A DNA stretch of 7,361 bases from NCBI GenBank assembly GCA_937930625.1, contig CALHBW010000548.1, positions 1 through 7,361 of the forward strand. The letters are read 5' to 3'. The translations under genes were made by a program, and so were the position numbers. The stretch is from an uncultured Saprospiraceae bacterium (GTDB taxonomy: Bacteria; Bacteroidota; Bacteroidia; Chitinophagales; Saprospiraceae). This document shows positions 6,229-7,361 of this stretch, piece after piece; position 1 is the stretch's first letter; each line of letters begins with the position of its first letter. Under the pieces are notes generated by a model. That model made no database searches. It was not told the DNA's origin and worked only from the letters and a program-made list of their open reading frames with translations.

Positions 6229-6262
6229 ATTCACTCATTCAAGATTCACTCATTCACTCATT
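6229..6262. repeat. Short direct repeats ATTCACTCATT
   Basis: ATTCACTCATTC occurs at 6229-6240 and 6244-6255, and an overlapping ATTCACTCATT lies at 6252-6262. The block ends 8 nt before the ATG of the AAA+ gene, so it occupies its 5' leader or core promoter region. It could be slippage-prone sequence or a binding site; nothing in the sequence decides this. Confidence 0.6.
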
Positions 6263-6270
6263 AAAAAAGC

Positions 6271-7361
6271 ATGAGCCACGTACACATCCAACTCCCTGTA
6301 CTCGTACAAAACGTACAAGTAGAAGGCAAACAGCAATACTATTTACGTCCTTTGTTTCGGCATTATCCGGTGGCGACCCACTTGCGATTTGAGAAGGCAT
6401 TATCAAAATTTAAAGGCGAACTGACGCGGCAATTCAAAGGCTTTCAGATTAATCGGGAGAATGTAGATGAGTTGTTGTGGTACAAATTTAATCCAAAATA
6501 CAATTTCAAAATTTACAAGGTAGATAGTACGATTGGCAAGCAATATGTCAAGGGCAATTTCGCGGCGGCAGACTTTGAATTGCGCGGGACACGCTTTGTG
6601 GTTTTGCCTGCGTTGAACTATATTTTTATAGCAGAAAAAAACGCGAAAGGCAAGTACGACATCAAAGCGAATGTGGAGCGTGCTATCGAAAAATTTACCC
6701 GAAGAAGAAAAAAACACGATGATGAATTTGATATTTTGGGCTTCGTGGCGACGAAGGGCGAGTTTATCACAGAGGTCGAATGTTCCGTAAATATTTCCTA
6801 CATAAATTACCCATTTGAAAACGATAATCTATTCTCATTTTTCGCTTCCTTTGGTGGAAATAACACCTTCGAGGGCAGCGAAGAAATCCTAAAAGTCGGC
6901 AACGACCTCAACGTCCGTTTTCCCGGCGAACTCTCCCGTGCCTACTACCGCGAGGAGTTGGTGGCGCGACTATCCGACATCATTTACCAAACAGAAAATA
7001 CGCCTATTGTCGTCGTCGGGCGTGAGGGCGTGGGCAAGCATACGCTTATACATGAGGTCGTGTGGCAATACCTTCACCGCAATATTGGAACCGTCCAAAA
7101 TCCCGAACATAATGAGAAAATCTGGCACATTGACCCTACCCGCATTATTGCCGGTATGAGCATCGTAGGGCAGTGGCAAAAACGCTTCGAGGCGATTCTG
7201 AAATACGTCATTGAGCGCAAAAAGGAGTTTAAAAATCTGAGTTTACTCGGCAAGGATAAAATACTGATTGACAACGTAGTATCTATGCTACGCATCGGCA
7301 AATCGTCGCAAAACGACATGACTTTGAGCGATGTTTTGAAGCCTTATTTGGAGAAGCGCAT
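6271..7361 (+). CDS. Divergent ClpA/B-like AAA+ protein, N-terminal part (3' end outside window)
   Basis: ATG 6271 opens a frame that stays open for 363 codons to the window edge. Residues 1 to about 230 match no domain I recognise; they lack the Clp N-domain repeat and contain a basic stretch near 140-150 (FTRRRKKHDDE). From about 231 the order is that of a Clp D1 module: Walker A GREGVGKHT (250-258), then AGMSIVGQW (294-302) where ClpB has the AGxKYRGEF pore loop, and Walker B KILIDN with Asp334-Asn335. Canonical Clp proteins are ATP-driven unfoldases. Here the pore Tyr is Ile298 and the catalytic Glu is Asn335, so threading and hydrolysis by this module are doubtful; a second AAA+ module may lie beyond the window. 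No Shine-Dalgarno is visible. No neighbour in the window is clearly linked to it. Confidence 0.75.
   Translation, partial: MSHVHIQLPVLVQNVQVEGKQQYYLRPLFRHYPVATHLRFEKALSKFKGELTRQFKGFQINRENVDELLWYKFNPKYNFKIYKVDSTIGKQYVKGNFAAADFELRGTRFVVLPALNYIFIAEKNAKGKYDIKANVERAIEKFTRRRKKHDDEFDILGFVATKGEFITEVECSVNISYINYPFENDNLFSFFASFGGNNTFEGSEEILKVGNDLNVRFPGELSRAYYREELVARLSDIIYQTENTPIVVVGREGVGKHTLIHEVVWQYLHRNIGTVQNPEHNEKIWHIDPTRIIAGMSIVGQWQKRFEAILKYVIERKKEFKNLSLLGKDKILIDNVVSMLRIGKSSQNDMTLSDVLKPYLEKR

Larger units (their letters stand above)
5850..6270. other. Non-coding interval, 421 bp
   Basis: No convincing gene lies here. It contains a minus-strand promoter at the left edge, a stretch near 5895-5945 of oligonucleotide echoes (GCGGATT, ATCCAAAA), a 118-bp palindrome (5954-6071), an AT-rich spacer (6080-6228) and short direct repeats just before the next gene. 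A TATATTTA at 6150-6157 is one base off the -7 consensus but has no matching TTG, so I did not call a promoter for the downstream gene. Confidence 0.7.

Noticed and set aside
6403..7319. Minus-strand and alternative plus-strand frames within the AAA+ gene
   Set aside because: The plus frame from 6271 carries the Walker A and B motifs and is open throughout; the others are shadows.

Overview
The window looks like chromosome of a Bacteroidota (Bacteroidetes) member. The clearest sign is promoters of the Bacteroidetes type: perfect TAnnTTTG -7 elements, in one case with a TTG box 20 nt upstream, sitting directly before start codons that lack an obvious Shine-Dalgarno. Codon use alternates between moderately GC-rich and very AT-rich blocks, and several dispersed palindromic repeats suggest a repeat-rich, rearranging accessory region. 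I cannot name the genus.

Layout. (1) Positions 2-1564 hold the C-terminal part of a copper-type P1B ATPase (CopA-like). (2) Positions 1565-1844 hold a 160-bp duplication: a second copy of the last 25 codons of that ATPase gene plus its downstream REP-like hairpin. The two coding tails differ only at synonymous sites. (3) Positions 1845-5082 hold a two-gene operon with overlapping ends. It encodes a 437-residue P-loop ATPase of STAND/ORC-like appearance and a 651-residue protein with an N-terminal alpha/beta domain followed by eleven exactly phased 40-residue TPRs. This is the most likely undescribed system here: a split sensor/switch pair, possibly a conflict or signalling module. No effector domain is visible in either protein. 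(4) Positions 5123-5849 are the wreck of toxin-antitoxin genes. There is a VapB-like antitoxin, and a VapC PIN toxin that has lost both its start codon and its C-terminal third. A reversed fragment of what may be a second antitoxin runs into it. One base (5391) accounts for loss of both the antitoxin stop and the toxin ATG. (5) Positions 5850-6270 are non-coding, with a promoter for the minus-strand fragment, a 118-bp palindromic element and short direct repeats. (6) From 6271 to the window end is the N-terminal part of a divergent ClpA/B-like AAA+ protein with an unrecognised ~230-residue N-terminal region, an Asn in place of the Walker B Glu and no aromatic pore-loop residue.

How they work together. 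Only the ATPase-TPR pair is a clear operon. CopA is independent metal homeostasis. The toxin-antitoxin remnant is probably non-functional as a toxin. The AAA+ gene starts a new unit that continues beyond the window. The two ATPases unrelated to copA both have altered Walker B motifs, so both may act as nucleotide-binding switches rather than fast hydrolases; this is inference.
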